In this document: one piece after another, positions 1 to 6,823 of the stretch
Numbering within the stretch: the stretch's first letter is position 1
How the letters are laid out: each line of letters begins with the position of its first letter
Source: a virus
Direction: 5' to 3' (one strand)
Length of the DNA: 27,481 nt
IMG/VR virus record: IMGVR_UViG_3300043775_001061
Span: 1 to 27,481 of that record
Made by a program: the position numbers and the translations under genes
Notes under the pieces: generated by a model
Told to the model about the DNA's origin: nothing
Seen by the model: only the letters and a program-made list of their open reading frames with translations
The model's database searches: none

Positions 1-320
1 GCGTAGATGGCGTCAATGTCGGCCTGTGTGCAGGGAATTTCCGCCTCAACACACGCATTGTAGACGGCCACGGGGTCGCCTGGCTCGGATGAAATCAGGG
101 TCCACACGCCATCTACTTGTTCCCAAATTTGGAACGGCACCATATAGGCAAACTCCGGCGGGATATACCCCGTTGAGATGTAGTGCGTTGCAGGGTCGTT
201 GCCGGATGCTGACAGGGGCGTCGCCCACATGCCGGGGCCACCCCCAAACGCAGCGGCAATCGTACGGGCAAGCGGCGCGCCGGCAGCGGCGATGATAAGC
301 GTACGGAAGATGTAAGCCAT
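1..320 (-). CDS. Hypothetical phage protein, 3' end outside window (partial)
   Basis: The ATG at 320 opens a frame that stays open to the window edge (106 codons visible), so the C-terminus is missing. The protein begins MAYIFRTLIIAAAGAPLA, an Ala-rich N-terminus that may be a membrane-inserting or signal-like segment, then a Gly-rich stretch (AAFGGGPGMW). A more polar region with several Trp and Tyr follows (IWEQVDGVWTLIS). Its start overlaps the stop of the LamG-like gene (TGATG), so it is translationally coupled to the structural operon. I do not recognise a family with certainty. The position immediately after a tail/fibre-type gene suggests a small virion or tail accessory protein; this is inference. 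Confidence 0.7.
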   Translation of the reverse strand, partial: MAYIFRTLIIAAAGAPLARTIAAAFGGGPGMWATPLSASGNDPATHYISTGYIPPEFAYMVPFQIWEQVDGVWTLISSEPGDPVAVYNACVEAEIPCTQADIDAIY

Positions 321-2059
321 CAGTATGCCTTCGTCTTTCCGTTGACCCACGTTTCAGTCGAGGTGATCTGCGCTGTCGTTGACTGAGCGCCACGGATGAT
401 GAGGGAGTAGAGGCGTCCATTGTAGGGGAACGATGTACCAGCGCGGCGACCAATGTAGAGCGGGTAATTGCCGTAGTTTCCGGTTCCCTGATCGGTGAGT
501 ATTTGTGCGATTTGCGCGCCGTTGATGCGGAGCGTTGCCGCATCGCCGCTTATGTCGCCAAGTCCTGCAATGACGCCAGTGTATGGAGCGTTGTAGGTAG
601 TTGACGTCGTAAACGGTATGGCATTGACAGTGCCGCGAGACAAAAACTGGAACTTGGTTACAGTGCTTGATCCGGGCGCTGTCAGTTCAAATGTACCAGA
701 TTGCAGCGCACTGGCGTCACCCATCTGGTAAACCATTCCGTCTGCCGCATCACTCAGCTTCCTTACGCCCGCAAATACTGACATCTTATTGGTAGCACTA
801 AAGTCCACGCTCGCCGTGGCGAGGCTGTCATCCGTGCCGTCAAAGCGGAGGTACAGAGGGAACCCAGAGGTGTCGTAGTCGGTTGCAGCGTTAATGCGCT
901 GGTAGGCGGGGATGCCTACGCCATCGTTGGTGACGCGAACATCAGGGTGCCACATGAGAATATCGGCTGTTGCGTCTGCACCGATTGAACCGCGCAAAAC
1001 GATGTCGAAGTCAGCCTGTCCTGTTTGCGGTACAGTAAACAACTGCCATGTCGGAGTAACAGTCACGGTAACAGCGGCTCCACCAAAGCCAACATGAGTG
1101 CTGTAACTAGAAGCAGTGTTGCTCTTCAGGTAAATTTTACCTGTACCCGGATTGTTGGCGGGAACAACGATGTACATGCGGCTGAAATCAGTTCCTGAAG
1201 TTCCAGCGCCTCTATTCAATTGAATACGCCAAGCGGTCGATCCGCCATCTGGATCAACAAACCCAGAAGAAACTGTGGGGGCCGTTCCTGTTCCAGATGC
1301 GTCCTTGACCCAAACAGCATTGCTGAACTGCTCACTGAAAGTGAGTTGGTTCACCCTAGCACTCAGCACGGGGCGGGAGGTGGAGGTGGCCTGAGAGGCG
1401 TGGTTGCCTGCGAGTTCACGGACGGAGATGTTGTCAAACTGAAGATTTTGCAGTGATTGGTTTGCTTGGAGGCCAACAGTTGTCGTGGTGGCCGTTGCTA
1501 CAAAAATCACCTGCGCCTGTGTTGTTGGAGCAGTTATGAAATTGGCTGCACCGATCACCGCACCCCCGATACCGGCCCCAGTATAGACTTTCACGCTAGT
1601 GTTTCCGGCACTTACCACACCAAGGTCATACCGCAGTGTGTAAGAGCGCCCGACGACAGTTGTGAACGATTGATATATGTTGGCAAATGCTGTCCCGCCA
1701 GATGTGAAGACAGCCTTTCCACCTGATATTGACCAGCCAGTTTCTTTCGTCCAATTGGCGTCAACAGAGAAGTCACCATTCGTGACCAGCTCGCTGCCAA
1801 GCGCCAGCCCCTTCGACTTGTCCAGCAGCAGCCCGACAGGCTGCTCAACCGCCGTGACAGGCGTGGTCCCTGCGCTGTCTTGGAACATCGTGCTGAAGTC
1901 AGACGGGTCGTACCACGCGCCCTGCTCGCCTGCGCTGAACAAGGACGCAGGAGAAAACTGACCGGCCGACAGCATCATCACGCCGTAGCTGGGCTGATAA
2001 TAGTCCAGATACCGCTTGATGCGGTCACCACCATCAAAGCCAGCAGGCGAACGGATCAT
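320..2059 (-). CDS. LamG-like, beta-rich tail or fibre-type structural protein
   Basis: 579 aa, start ATG at 2059, which overlaps the upstream stop as ATGA. The N-terminus (MIRSPAGFDGGDRIKRYLDY) is followed by long Ser/Thr/Gly/Val-rich stretches typical of beta-sandwich carbohydrate-binding modules. The central part (GNFSVDANWTKETGWSIS-like text around residues 95-115) resembles carbohydrate-binding jelly-roll domains often found in phage virion proteins. The C-terminal part has LamG/concanavalin-like features: a LYLRFDGTDDSLAT strand, then PLYIGRRAGTSFPYNGRLYS and a Trp near the end. The likely role is a virion-surface adhesin or receptor-binding component. No catalytic motif or collagen-like repeat is visible, so an enzymatic tailspike is not supported. 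Codon use is somewhat less GC-rich than the portal and terminase, as is common for fast-evolving host-contact genes. Confidence 0.75.
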   Translation of the reverse strand: MIRSPAGFDGGDRIKRYLDYYQPSYGVMMLSAGQFSPASLFSAGEQGAWYDPSDFSTMFQDSAGTTPVTAVEQPVGLLLDKSKGLALGSELVTNGDFSVDANWTKETGWSISGGKAVFTSGGTAFANIYQSFTTVVGRSYTLRYDLGVVSAGNTSVKVYTGAGIGGAVIGAANFITAPTTQAQVIFVATATTTTVGLQANQSLQNLQFDNISVRELAGNHASQATSTSRPVLSARVNQLTFSEQFSNAVWVKDASGTGTAPTVSSGFVDPDGGSTAWRIQLNRGAGTSGTDFSRMYIVVPANNPGTGKIYLKSNTASSYSTHVGFGGAAVTVTVTPTWQLFTVPQTGQADFDIVLRGSIGADATADILMWHPDVRVTNDGVGIPAYQRINAATDYDTSGFPLYLRFDGTDDSLATASVDFSATNKMSVFAGVRKLSDAADGMVYQMGDASALQSGTFELTAPGSSTVTKFQFLSRGTVNAIPFTTSTTYNAPYTGVIAGLGDISGDAATLRINGAQIAQILTDQGTGNYGNYPLYIGRRAGTSFPYNGRLYSLIIRGAQSTTAQITSTETWVNGKTKAY

Positions 2060-2331
2060 GCGTAATACGACACGTTAAGCGTTGCAGAAGCAGATTGCTG
2101 AATGAACCGGACGGCCTTGAGGTCGCCGTCGTAAGACAGCGATACGCCCGTGGCCAGCGGCATACCGACAGAAGCCGTCGGCGCCGTGCCGTCATCGCGC
2201 CAGCGCACAGCCTGCGTTTCTGCAACGATCAGCGCTAGCGTCGCGCCGGTAGGCACAGTCAGCGCGGTGGATGCCGACAAGCTGGTGATCTGCTGGTAAC
2301 CCAAACAGTTTGTGGTTGATTTCAAGCCCAT
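2056..2331 (-). CDS. Small conserved phage structural-type protein
   Basis: 91 aa, ATG at 2331. It begins MGLKSTTNCLGYQQITSLSA and contains ALTVPTGATLALIVAETQAV, then RWRDDGTAPTAS and a final beta-rich tract ending NVSYYA. This pattern is familiar from small proteins next to portal or tail genes in many phages, where the product is unnamed. The even spacing of short beta strands with no helix-forming stretch suggests a compact beta-barrel, for example a decoration or head-tail accessory protein. Its stop overlaps the start of the LamG-like gene by 4 nt (ATGA), placing it in the same operon. Function beyond probable virion component is unknown. Confidence 0.7.
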   Translation of the reverse strand: MGLKSTTNCLGYQQITSLSASTALTVPTGATLALIVAETQAVRWRDDGTAPTASVGMPLATGVSLSYDGDLKAVRFIQQSASATLNVSYYA

Positions 2332-2341
2332 GATCCGGTCC

Positions 2342-2707
2342 TTATGCGAGGAACTTTAACTGGTAGATCGTTTTATAGTACAATCCAACAATTTCGTCGA
2401 TGACGTTCTGAAGCGGCGTACACTCCCGGTCAACCACGTCGTACCGGGTCTTCTCGATCTGTTCTGCCTGCGCCTCAAGAAACGTCAGCACATTGTTGGA
2501 CTTGTCCGCTGACATCAGCGCAATCGGTCCGATCAGGCCGTACTTGCCCTGATACATCTCGGCAAACTTGTCCGCCAGGTCGATGATTTCATCGTAGAAA
2601 CCACCGAGCGCCTGATGCTTGGCAAAAGACCGCGTGTTGAGGTGCGCCGAGTGCGTCACGTCGCGGGCCAGAAACAGCATGCCTATGAACTTGTCGCAGT
2701 TACTCAT
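2342..2707 (-). CDS. Dps/ferritin-like helical phage protein (DUF5856-type)
   Basis: 121 aa, ATG at 2707, overlapping the portal stop by 4 nt (ATGA). The sequence is almost entirely helical: FIGMLFLARDVTHSAHLNTR, then SFAKHQALGGFYDEIIDLAD and a C-terminal helix ending YYKTIYQLKFLA. The spacing HxxHLxTRSFAxHxALGxFYDxxIDLADxFAE resembles the first helices of Dps/ferritin-fold proteins, and such genes are often named DUF5856 or starvation-inducible-like in phages. In Dps the H, D and E residues at this place bind iron; H20, H30 and D41/D45 here are candidates by eye, with no alignment run. It lies between portal and tail genes, so it may be packaged in or associated with the virion. Family membership is moderate confidence; iron binding is inference. 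Confidence 0.65.
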   Translation of the reverse strand: MSNCDKFIGMLFLARDVTHSAHLNTRSFAKHQALGGFYDEIIDLADKFAEMYQGKYGLIGPIALMSADKSNNVLTFLEAQAEQIEKTRYDVVDRECTPLQNVIDEIVGLYYKTIYQLKFLA

Positions 2708-4854
2708 TCCATTGGTCCCATCTGTTCTTCCTGCATGCCCATAGCGCCCCGGTCTTCCGGCATCTGCGGCATCATCGGGCGACTGCCCGAAATGTCGCCC
2801 GTCTCGACCGCCGCAGCGATGGTGCCCATGACAATATCTTGGATCTGCTCGGTAGACATGCCGGCCGACGTGGCCGCAATGCGCTTGGTTTCGGCTTCGT
2901 ACGCCTTGATCCGCAGTTCCTGCGCGTCCATCGACGACTGCACGTTGTTCAGGAGGCCCATCGCCTGCTCAAGCTGCTGCGACACGGCCTCGACCTGCTG
3001 CTCGGCCGCCTGCAATTCGGGCGACTTGTCGTCCTCGGCCAGCACCTTCGGGTCGATGATCTTCTTGAAGCGGGCCGCCATCTCCTGCGCACCCGGCCAA
3101 TCCATGTTCTTGATGAACAGGTCGCCCGCGACCTGCCACAACTGCGGGCTGGTCTGGAGGATGTTGGCCATCGCCTCGACGGCTTCCTGGCGCTTGGTCA
3201 GGTAGCTAGGTCCGGTGGTGATCACCACGTCGTAGACGCCGACCGACGGGTTGTAGATCTTCTCGATGACGGTGCCCGCCTGATCGACGATCTTCTTGAC
3301 CGGCTCGGCCTGCATCGGGTTGATCTTCGCCATGCCCACTTCGCCGTCCAAGCCAATGATGCGGGCGACGCGCTGGGTGTCGTAAATCTTGGGGATCATA
3401 TCGACCAACTGGCGGGCCACGTAGCGGATGGCGCGGCCCAGATTGTCCACGAAGTGGTAGGTGCCGGTGTCGCCCTCCTGCTGGCGGGCGAGGATGGCGC
3501 GGCCAGAGCGTTCGTTGCCCTGCTGGCCCAGCGAGGCATTGTACTGGCCGGTGGTGGCCTTGATGTCCTCGGCAGCGCCCATCTTGGCCTGAATGAGGCC
3601 CGTCTGGGCCATCGGCGGCTGGGCGCGCATGGGCAGCGGCAACACGTTGCCGGCGCCGTCCTGAACGTCCGGGTTGACCTCCAGATACGGCCAGTTGGTC
3701 GTATTGGCGGTCTTCCACTGCATCTCGTAGCCTTCAAACTGGCCGCCATAGCCAATGAAGGGGGCCTTGGGCGCCAGAGCCAGCATCTCGGCTTCCTGGC
3801 TGACCCAGTAGTTGTACATGCGCTGGGCGTCCTTGGCGTTGCGCACAAGGCCCGACACGAACATGCGGCCATCGACCTCGAACTCATTGCCGACGACGCG
3901 CACGACGGGTATCCACTTGCCCGCCCACTCGCGCTCTTCCAGCACCTCGTAGCCGTTGGTCTTGAGCCACATGACCCGCTTGCGGTCGGCCTTGCGCGAG
4001 CGCAGCGGCTGGCCGAACATGGCGCGCAGCTTCGCATCCTGCGGCGTGCCGTCGAACATCGTGATGTTGCCGGGGTACAGGTTCAAGGTGGACGGCACGT
4101 AGTCTACGTAGAAGTACTCCGCAATGCGGATGGTGTTTTCGCTCAGCCACATGCTGAGGGCCTGATCACCGATGCCGCGCGCCAGGATCGAACTGATCGG
4201 CTGGGCGTCGGGGAACTGGCGCTCGTACTCGGCCTTCAGCAGGTCTTCGGTGATGAAGCACCACTTGGCGTCGGACCCGCACGGATCTTGGATCGTCGGG
4301 TCCATGTAGACGCTGAAGGAGTTGCGGATGCGCCCGATCTTCAGGTCTTGGTCGAAGCTGTCGTCGCGGGTGTACTCGGTGAGGATGCGGATGTAGCCCT
4401 CACCGTAGACCACCTGGTTGTCGCAGGCGGTGTCGTAAGCCACGTCGGCGTCGGACATGTACTCGATGTGCCGGATGATGCCGTCGAACACCTCGGCCAC
4501 GGCCACGTCGGCGTTGTCGTCGGCCGGGATGACCTTGGGCGACGGCCTGTTCTGGCGCTGCTCGTTGGTCACCTGCCGGACGTGCTGCGGCAGCTTGTTG
4601 ATGGTCAGGCAGGGCCGCGCGTTGATCGTCTGCCCCTGCACGGACCCGCGCGTCGCCAGCACGTCGGCCGGCCACTGCCACTGGTTGTCAGGCGAACCCG
4701 CCATGAACCGGAGGTCATCCAGTTCATCCTCGCGGCTTTCGCTGTAGGCGGCGAGGGCCATCGTGAAACGCGAGCGCATGGTGGCGAGCAGGTCGGACTT
4801 GTCCGACCCGCCGTTGGCGACCTGCGCCGCGCCGATGATGCCGTCGTCAGCCAA
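2704..4854 (-). CDS. Portal protein, P22-like family
   Basis: 716 aa, ATG at 4854 (MADDGIIGAAQVANGGSD). The portal dodecamer forms the DNA channel at the capsid vertex and docks the terminase. Sequence signs are an N-terminal helix with SRFTMALAAYSESREDELDD, then LRFMAGSPDNQWQWP, INARPCLTINKLPQHVRQVT and NEQRQNRPSPKVIPADD, the start pattern of P22-type portals. Later come YGEGYIRILTEY and a RSGRAILARQQEGDTGTYHF block typical of the stem/wing region. The C-terminal ~120 residues are Gln/Glu/Met-rich coiled coil (QAAEQQVEAVSQQLEQAM) like the barrel of P22 portals. Length fits the P22 family (about 725 aa) rather than lambda- or SPP1-type portals. It is placed downstream of the terminase, as expected. 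Confidence 0.93.
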   Translation of the reverse strand: MADDGIIGAAQVANGGSDKSDLLATMRSRFTMALAAYSESREDELDDLRFMAGSPDNQWQWPADVLATRGSVQGQTINARPCLTINKLPQHVRQVTNEQRQNRPSPKVIPADDNADVAVAEVFDGIIRHIEYMSDADVAYDTACDNQVVYGEGYIRILTEYTRDDSFDQDLKIGRIRNSFSVYMDPTIQDPCGSDAKWCFITEDLLKAEYERQFPDAQPISSILARGIGDQALSMWLSENTIRIAEYFYVDYVPSTLNLYPGNITMFDGTPQDAKLRAMFGQPLRSRKADRKRVMWLKTNGYEVLEEREWAGKWIPVVRVVGNEFEVDGRMFVSGLVRNAKDAQRMYNYWVSQEAEMLALAPKAPFIGYGGQFEGYEMQWKTANTTNWPYLEVNPDVQDGAGNVLPLPMRAQPPMAQTGLIQAKMGAAEDIKATTGQYNASLGQQGNERSGRAILARQQEGDTGTYHFVDNLGRAIRYVARQLVDMIPKIYDTQRVARIIGLDGEVGMAKINPMQAEPVKKIVDQAGTVIEKIYNPSVGVYDVVITTGPSYLTKRQEAVEAMANILQTSPQLWQVAGDLFIKNMDWPGAQEMAARFKKIIDPKVLAEDDKSPELQAAEQQVEAVSQQLEQAMGLLNNVQSSMDAQELRIKAYEAETKRIAATSAGMSTEQIQDIVMGTIAAAVETGDISGSRPMMPQMPEDRGAMGMQEEQMGPME

Positions 4855-4856
4855 TA

Positions 4857-5552
4857 TCAGCCCCTTACTGGGTCGTTGCTGCGGGTGCCGCCCGTGCGGC
4901 TGGTGCCCGCCGACCGAGTGCCGCTGCCGCCGCCACTGAGGCTGCCGCCGCCGCGTGTACCGCCGCCGCCGTATCCGCCCCCGCCGCTAACCCGCGTGCC
5001 GGTGGTCTTGCCCGTGACAACGCCGAAACGTGTGGCAGGCGACTTAGCGCGAGCCATCGCCTTCTTGGCCGGGCTCAGCTTCTCATTGGTCACGTTGCTG
5101 ATGACAGCCGCCGGTTTGGCGACGACAGGCTTTTTGGCAACAGGCTTGGCGGCGACTACGGGGGGCTTTTTGGCCGGAGGCTTGGCAACAGTAGCCGTGA
5201 AAAAAGACCCTATGCCGCGCGTTTTGCCGGGCATCTTCGGGCCAATAGCCTCGGCATAACGCCGGCCAATAGGGTTTGTGGGGCTTTTGTTGACAGTCGT
5301 CTGGCGACCAACCGCCGTACTATAGCTATTGCGCGCATTCGATGCGTAATCAGTCTTAGCGCCCGCACCCTGATAACCCGAACCGGGGCTTTTGCTAACA
5401 GTCATCGAATTGGAAGTGATGTTGTTCTGGCGCTGATTACCAGCAATCGTGTCGCTATAACTATTGCGTGCGCGCGATGAATAGTCAGTCTTAGCGCCTG
5501 CGCCTTGATAGCCAGAGCCGCTTGATTTTCCGCGTGAAGAACTTCCTGCCAT
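4857..5552 (-). CDS. Repeat-containing, Lys/Pro- and Gly-rich low-complexity protein
   Basis: 231 aa, ATG at 5552 with AAAGGA 7-8 nt upstream. Three zones are visible. Residues 1-90 carry a direct repeat about 45 aa apart: GSGYQGAGAKTDY at 12-24 and again at 57-69, each followed by an S-ARNSYS segment. Residues 121-150 are an Ala/Pro/Lys tract (KPPAKKPPVVAAKPVAKKP) like histone H1 or AlgP tails. Residues 188-225 are Gly/Ser/Arg-rich. The protein is strongly basic with no predicted globular core, so DNA or RNA contact inside the capsid or assembly bridging is possible. I do not recognise a family. It lies directly between the small basic proteins and the portal. Confidence 0.7.
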   Translation of the reverse strand: MAGSSSRGKSSGSGYQGAGAKTDYSSRARNSYSDTIAGNQRQNNITSNSMTVSKSPGSGYQGAGAKTDYASNARNSYSTAVGRQTTVNKSPTNPIGRRYAEAIGPKMPGKTRGIGSFFTATVAKPPAKKPPVVAAKPVAKKPVVAKPAAVISNVTNEKLSPAKKAMARAKSPATRFGVVTGKTTGTRVSGGGGYGGGGTRGGGSLSGGGSGTRSAGTSRTGGTRSNDPVRG

Positions 5553-5564
5553 TGTCGTAATCCT

Positions 5565-5864
5565 TTACTTGGCCGGCTTGCGCGGTGCGGTGAGTTTGGC
5601 ACGGATGGTGTTCATGACGCGCCCCATGCCAACGCCGGCGGCACTCGGCTTGCGCTGGTGGGCACCACCTGGCATGCGTTGCACGAAGTTCTTCGTGCCC
5701 GGCATGCCAGTGCTGACGCGCGGTGACCGCTGCACGTAGTTTTTCGTGCCGGGTGTACCCGTGGCCATGAATTTTGGAGAAACCATAGCCTTGCGGGGCT
5801 TTTTGGGCTTTGTGGTGCCGGTCGTGGTGTAGGGCGGCAGTTCGCCGCCAAGGCGCGGGGCCAT
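5565..5864 (-). CDS. Small basic phage protein with internal repeat
   Basis: 99 aa. I chose the ATG at 5864 because it sits one base after the upstream stop (TAG-A-ATG) and has AAAGGG about 9 nt upstream; an earlier start at 5912 would overlap the previous gene heavily. The protein begins MAPRLGGELPPYTTTGTTKP, is rich in Lys, Arg, Pro and Gly, and has a two-copy motif GTPGTKNYVQR / GMPGTKNFVQR. No membrane segment or enzymatic motif is present. Neighbouring genes are similarly small and basic. Function is unknown; a capsid-associated or nucleic-acid-binding role is a guess from charge and position. Confidence 0.65.
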   Translation of the reverse strand: MAPRLGGELPPYTTTGTTKPKKPRKAMVSPKFMATGTPGTKNYVQRSPRVSTGMPGTKNFVQRMPGGAHQRKPSAAGVGMGRVMNTIRAKLTAPRKPAK

Positions 5865-5865
5865 T

Positions 5866-6000
5866 CTATTTACCCTTTTTAGCTTTGCGTTGGACGGAAT
5901 ACGCGATTGCAACCGCCTGTTTTAGCGGGCGTTTAGTTGCAATTTCGGCCTTCAAATTGGCCCGAAATGCCCCTTTTGAGGCCGATTTTACCAGCGGCAT
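5866..6000 (-). CDS. Very small basic phage protein (DUF6496-like)
   Basis: 44 aa, ATG at 6000: MPLVKSASKGAFRANLKAEI, then ATKRPLKQAVAIAYSVQRKA and a lysine-rich end. The pattern of a short Lys/Ser start followed by a helix with PxKQAVAIAxSVxRKAKK is that of a widespread tiny phage/bacterial family annotated DUF6496; the match is by memory, not search. The start is one base after the previous stop (TGA-C-ATG) with GGAAAAAG upstream, showing coupling. A longer start at 6099 lies in the same frame but would be antiparallel-coded over the neighbour's reading frame, so I rejected it. Probably a nucleic-acid-binding helix; role unknown. Confidence 0.65.
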   Translation of the reverse strand: MPLVKSASKGAFRANLKAEIATKRPLKQAVAIAYSVQRKAKKGK

Positions 6001-6001
6001 G

Positions 6002-6145
6002 TCACTTTTTCCGTGTTTTGGCTGACTTGCGGAAGGCCGCAGCGGTCGGTGCGCCTTTGGTGCCCGGTTTGCGCATCTTTTCGCCCGATCCGGCGGCAAT
6101 GCGGGCCTTCTTGGCGTGAATGTTGGCGTAGAGGCCCGTTTTCAT
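6002..6145 (-). CDS. Very small conserved basic phage protein, 47 aa
   Basis: 47 aa, ATG at 6145: MKTGLYANIHAKKARIAAGS, then GEKMRKPGTKGAPTAAAFRK and SAKTRKK. The segment GLYANIHAKxxRIxAGSGExMRKPG recurs in small proteins beside portal and terminase genes of many phages, so I am confident it is real although it is shorter than usual gene-caller thresholds. Its start overlaps the upstream stop as ATGA, and a new start follows one base after its TGA. The N-terminal part can form a helix with Lys/Arg on one face; the C-terminus is a Lys-rich tail. Function unknown. Confidence 0.75.
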   Translation of the reverse strand: MKTGLYANIHAKKARIAAGSGEKMRKPGTKGAPTAAAFRKSAKTRKK

Positions 6146-6390
6146 CCGCACTTCCACCTTCTCATGGACGCCTTGGCACGCTCGGCGTTTTTGGACTTGG
6201 CCACAACACCGCCCATGCGGGCACAGAACGACGCCTTGCGGCCCTTGTCGGCGGCCGTCTTGGGGTTGGGCGCCGGAGCCTTCAGCTTGCTGCCCGTTGC
6301 GCGGTTGTACTTGGCCCGACCTTTGGCGGTCAGGCCCGCACCCTTGCCGACAGGCAGCTTCTCGCCACGCTTGACGGACAAGTTGACCAT
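6142..6390 (-). CDS. Small basic phage protein (GKGAGLTAKGRAKYNRATG family)
   Basis: 82 aa, ATG at 6390. It contains KRGEKLPVGKGAGLTAKGRA, KYNRATGSKLKAPAPNPKT and SFCARMGGVVAKSKNAERAK. This combination is familiar from small proteins of phages and prophages, close to what is annotated DUF6321, though that label is from memory. The single Cys in SFCARM is a conserved point of the family. It is coupled to the next gene by ATGA and begins about 2 nt after the previous stop. Like its neighbours it is highly basic, consistent with DNA-condensing or capsid-internal function, which is inference only. Confidence 0.72.
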   Translation of the reverse strand: MVNLSVKRGEKLPVGKGAGLTAKGRAKYNRATGSKLKAPAPNPKTAADKGRKASFCARMGGVVAKSKNAERAKASMRRWKCG

Positions 6391-6391
6391 G

Positions 6392-6820
6392 TTACGCGCA
6401 ATGGATGATGGCGAAGTTCAGCACAACGGCTTCGGACAGAGAGCCGGCCGTGATGTTGCGCAGCACGATGGTAGCAGACCCAGCTGCATGACCGGAAACC
6501 CAGCAGTTGTAGGATGTAGTCGCCGCTGTGCCGCCTGCCACGTTGACGATTACCACGTCCTTGGCACTGATCGTGCTGTTCGTCAGCACGAACGCTACGT
6601 TGGTGGTGGCCCCAAGTGCGGCGTTGTTCATGGTGATCTGGCCAGCAGACTTGTTCAGCGTCACGCCCGTGGACTTGTCCGTCAACTGCGTGACAGTGCC
6701 CTGCGCATCAGCCGCGTAGCCGATCTCGTCGGTGGCGTAGATGTCTACGGCGGAAAGGGTGTCAGCCCCTGAAATGTCCTGATCTGAATACGCCACGCCA
6801 ATAGATTTAGTATTGCCCAT
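6392..6820 (-). CDS. Beta-rich small phage protein, probable virion component
   Basis: 142 aa, ATG at 6820. It begins MGNTKSIGVAYSDQDISGAD and contains STGVTLNKSAGQITMNNAAL, then NVAFVLTNSTISAKDVVIVN and a C-terminal SLSEAVVLNFAIIHCA. Repeated short strands with Thr/Asn/Val alternation and Gly turns suggest an immunoglobulin- or jelly-roll-like fold. The LNKSxGQITMxNAAL and SLSEAxVLNFAII blocks are common in unnamed phage and prophage proteins next to the terminase. It sits immediately downstream of terL, where head decoration or stabilisation proteins may occur. Virion role is inferred; no motif gives a mechanism. Confidence 0.68.
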   Translation of the reverse strand: MGNTKSIGVAYSDQDISGADTLSAVDIYATDEIGYAADAQGTVTQLTDKSTGVTLNKSAGQITMNNAALGATTNVAFVLTNSTISAKDVVIVNVAGGTAATTSYNCWVSGHAAGSATIVLRNITAGSLSEAVVLNFAIIHCA

Positions 6821-6823
6821 GTG

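Noticed and set aside
2839-5259. 806-codon plus-strand open frame antisense to the portal
   Set aside because: Typical antisense shadow of a GC-rich gene: Val/Leu/Gly/Arg/His-rich without domains, no ribosome-binding site, and it fully overlaps a recognisable portal.
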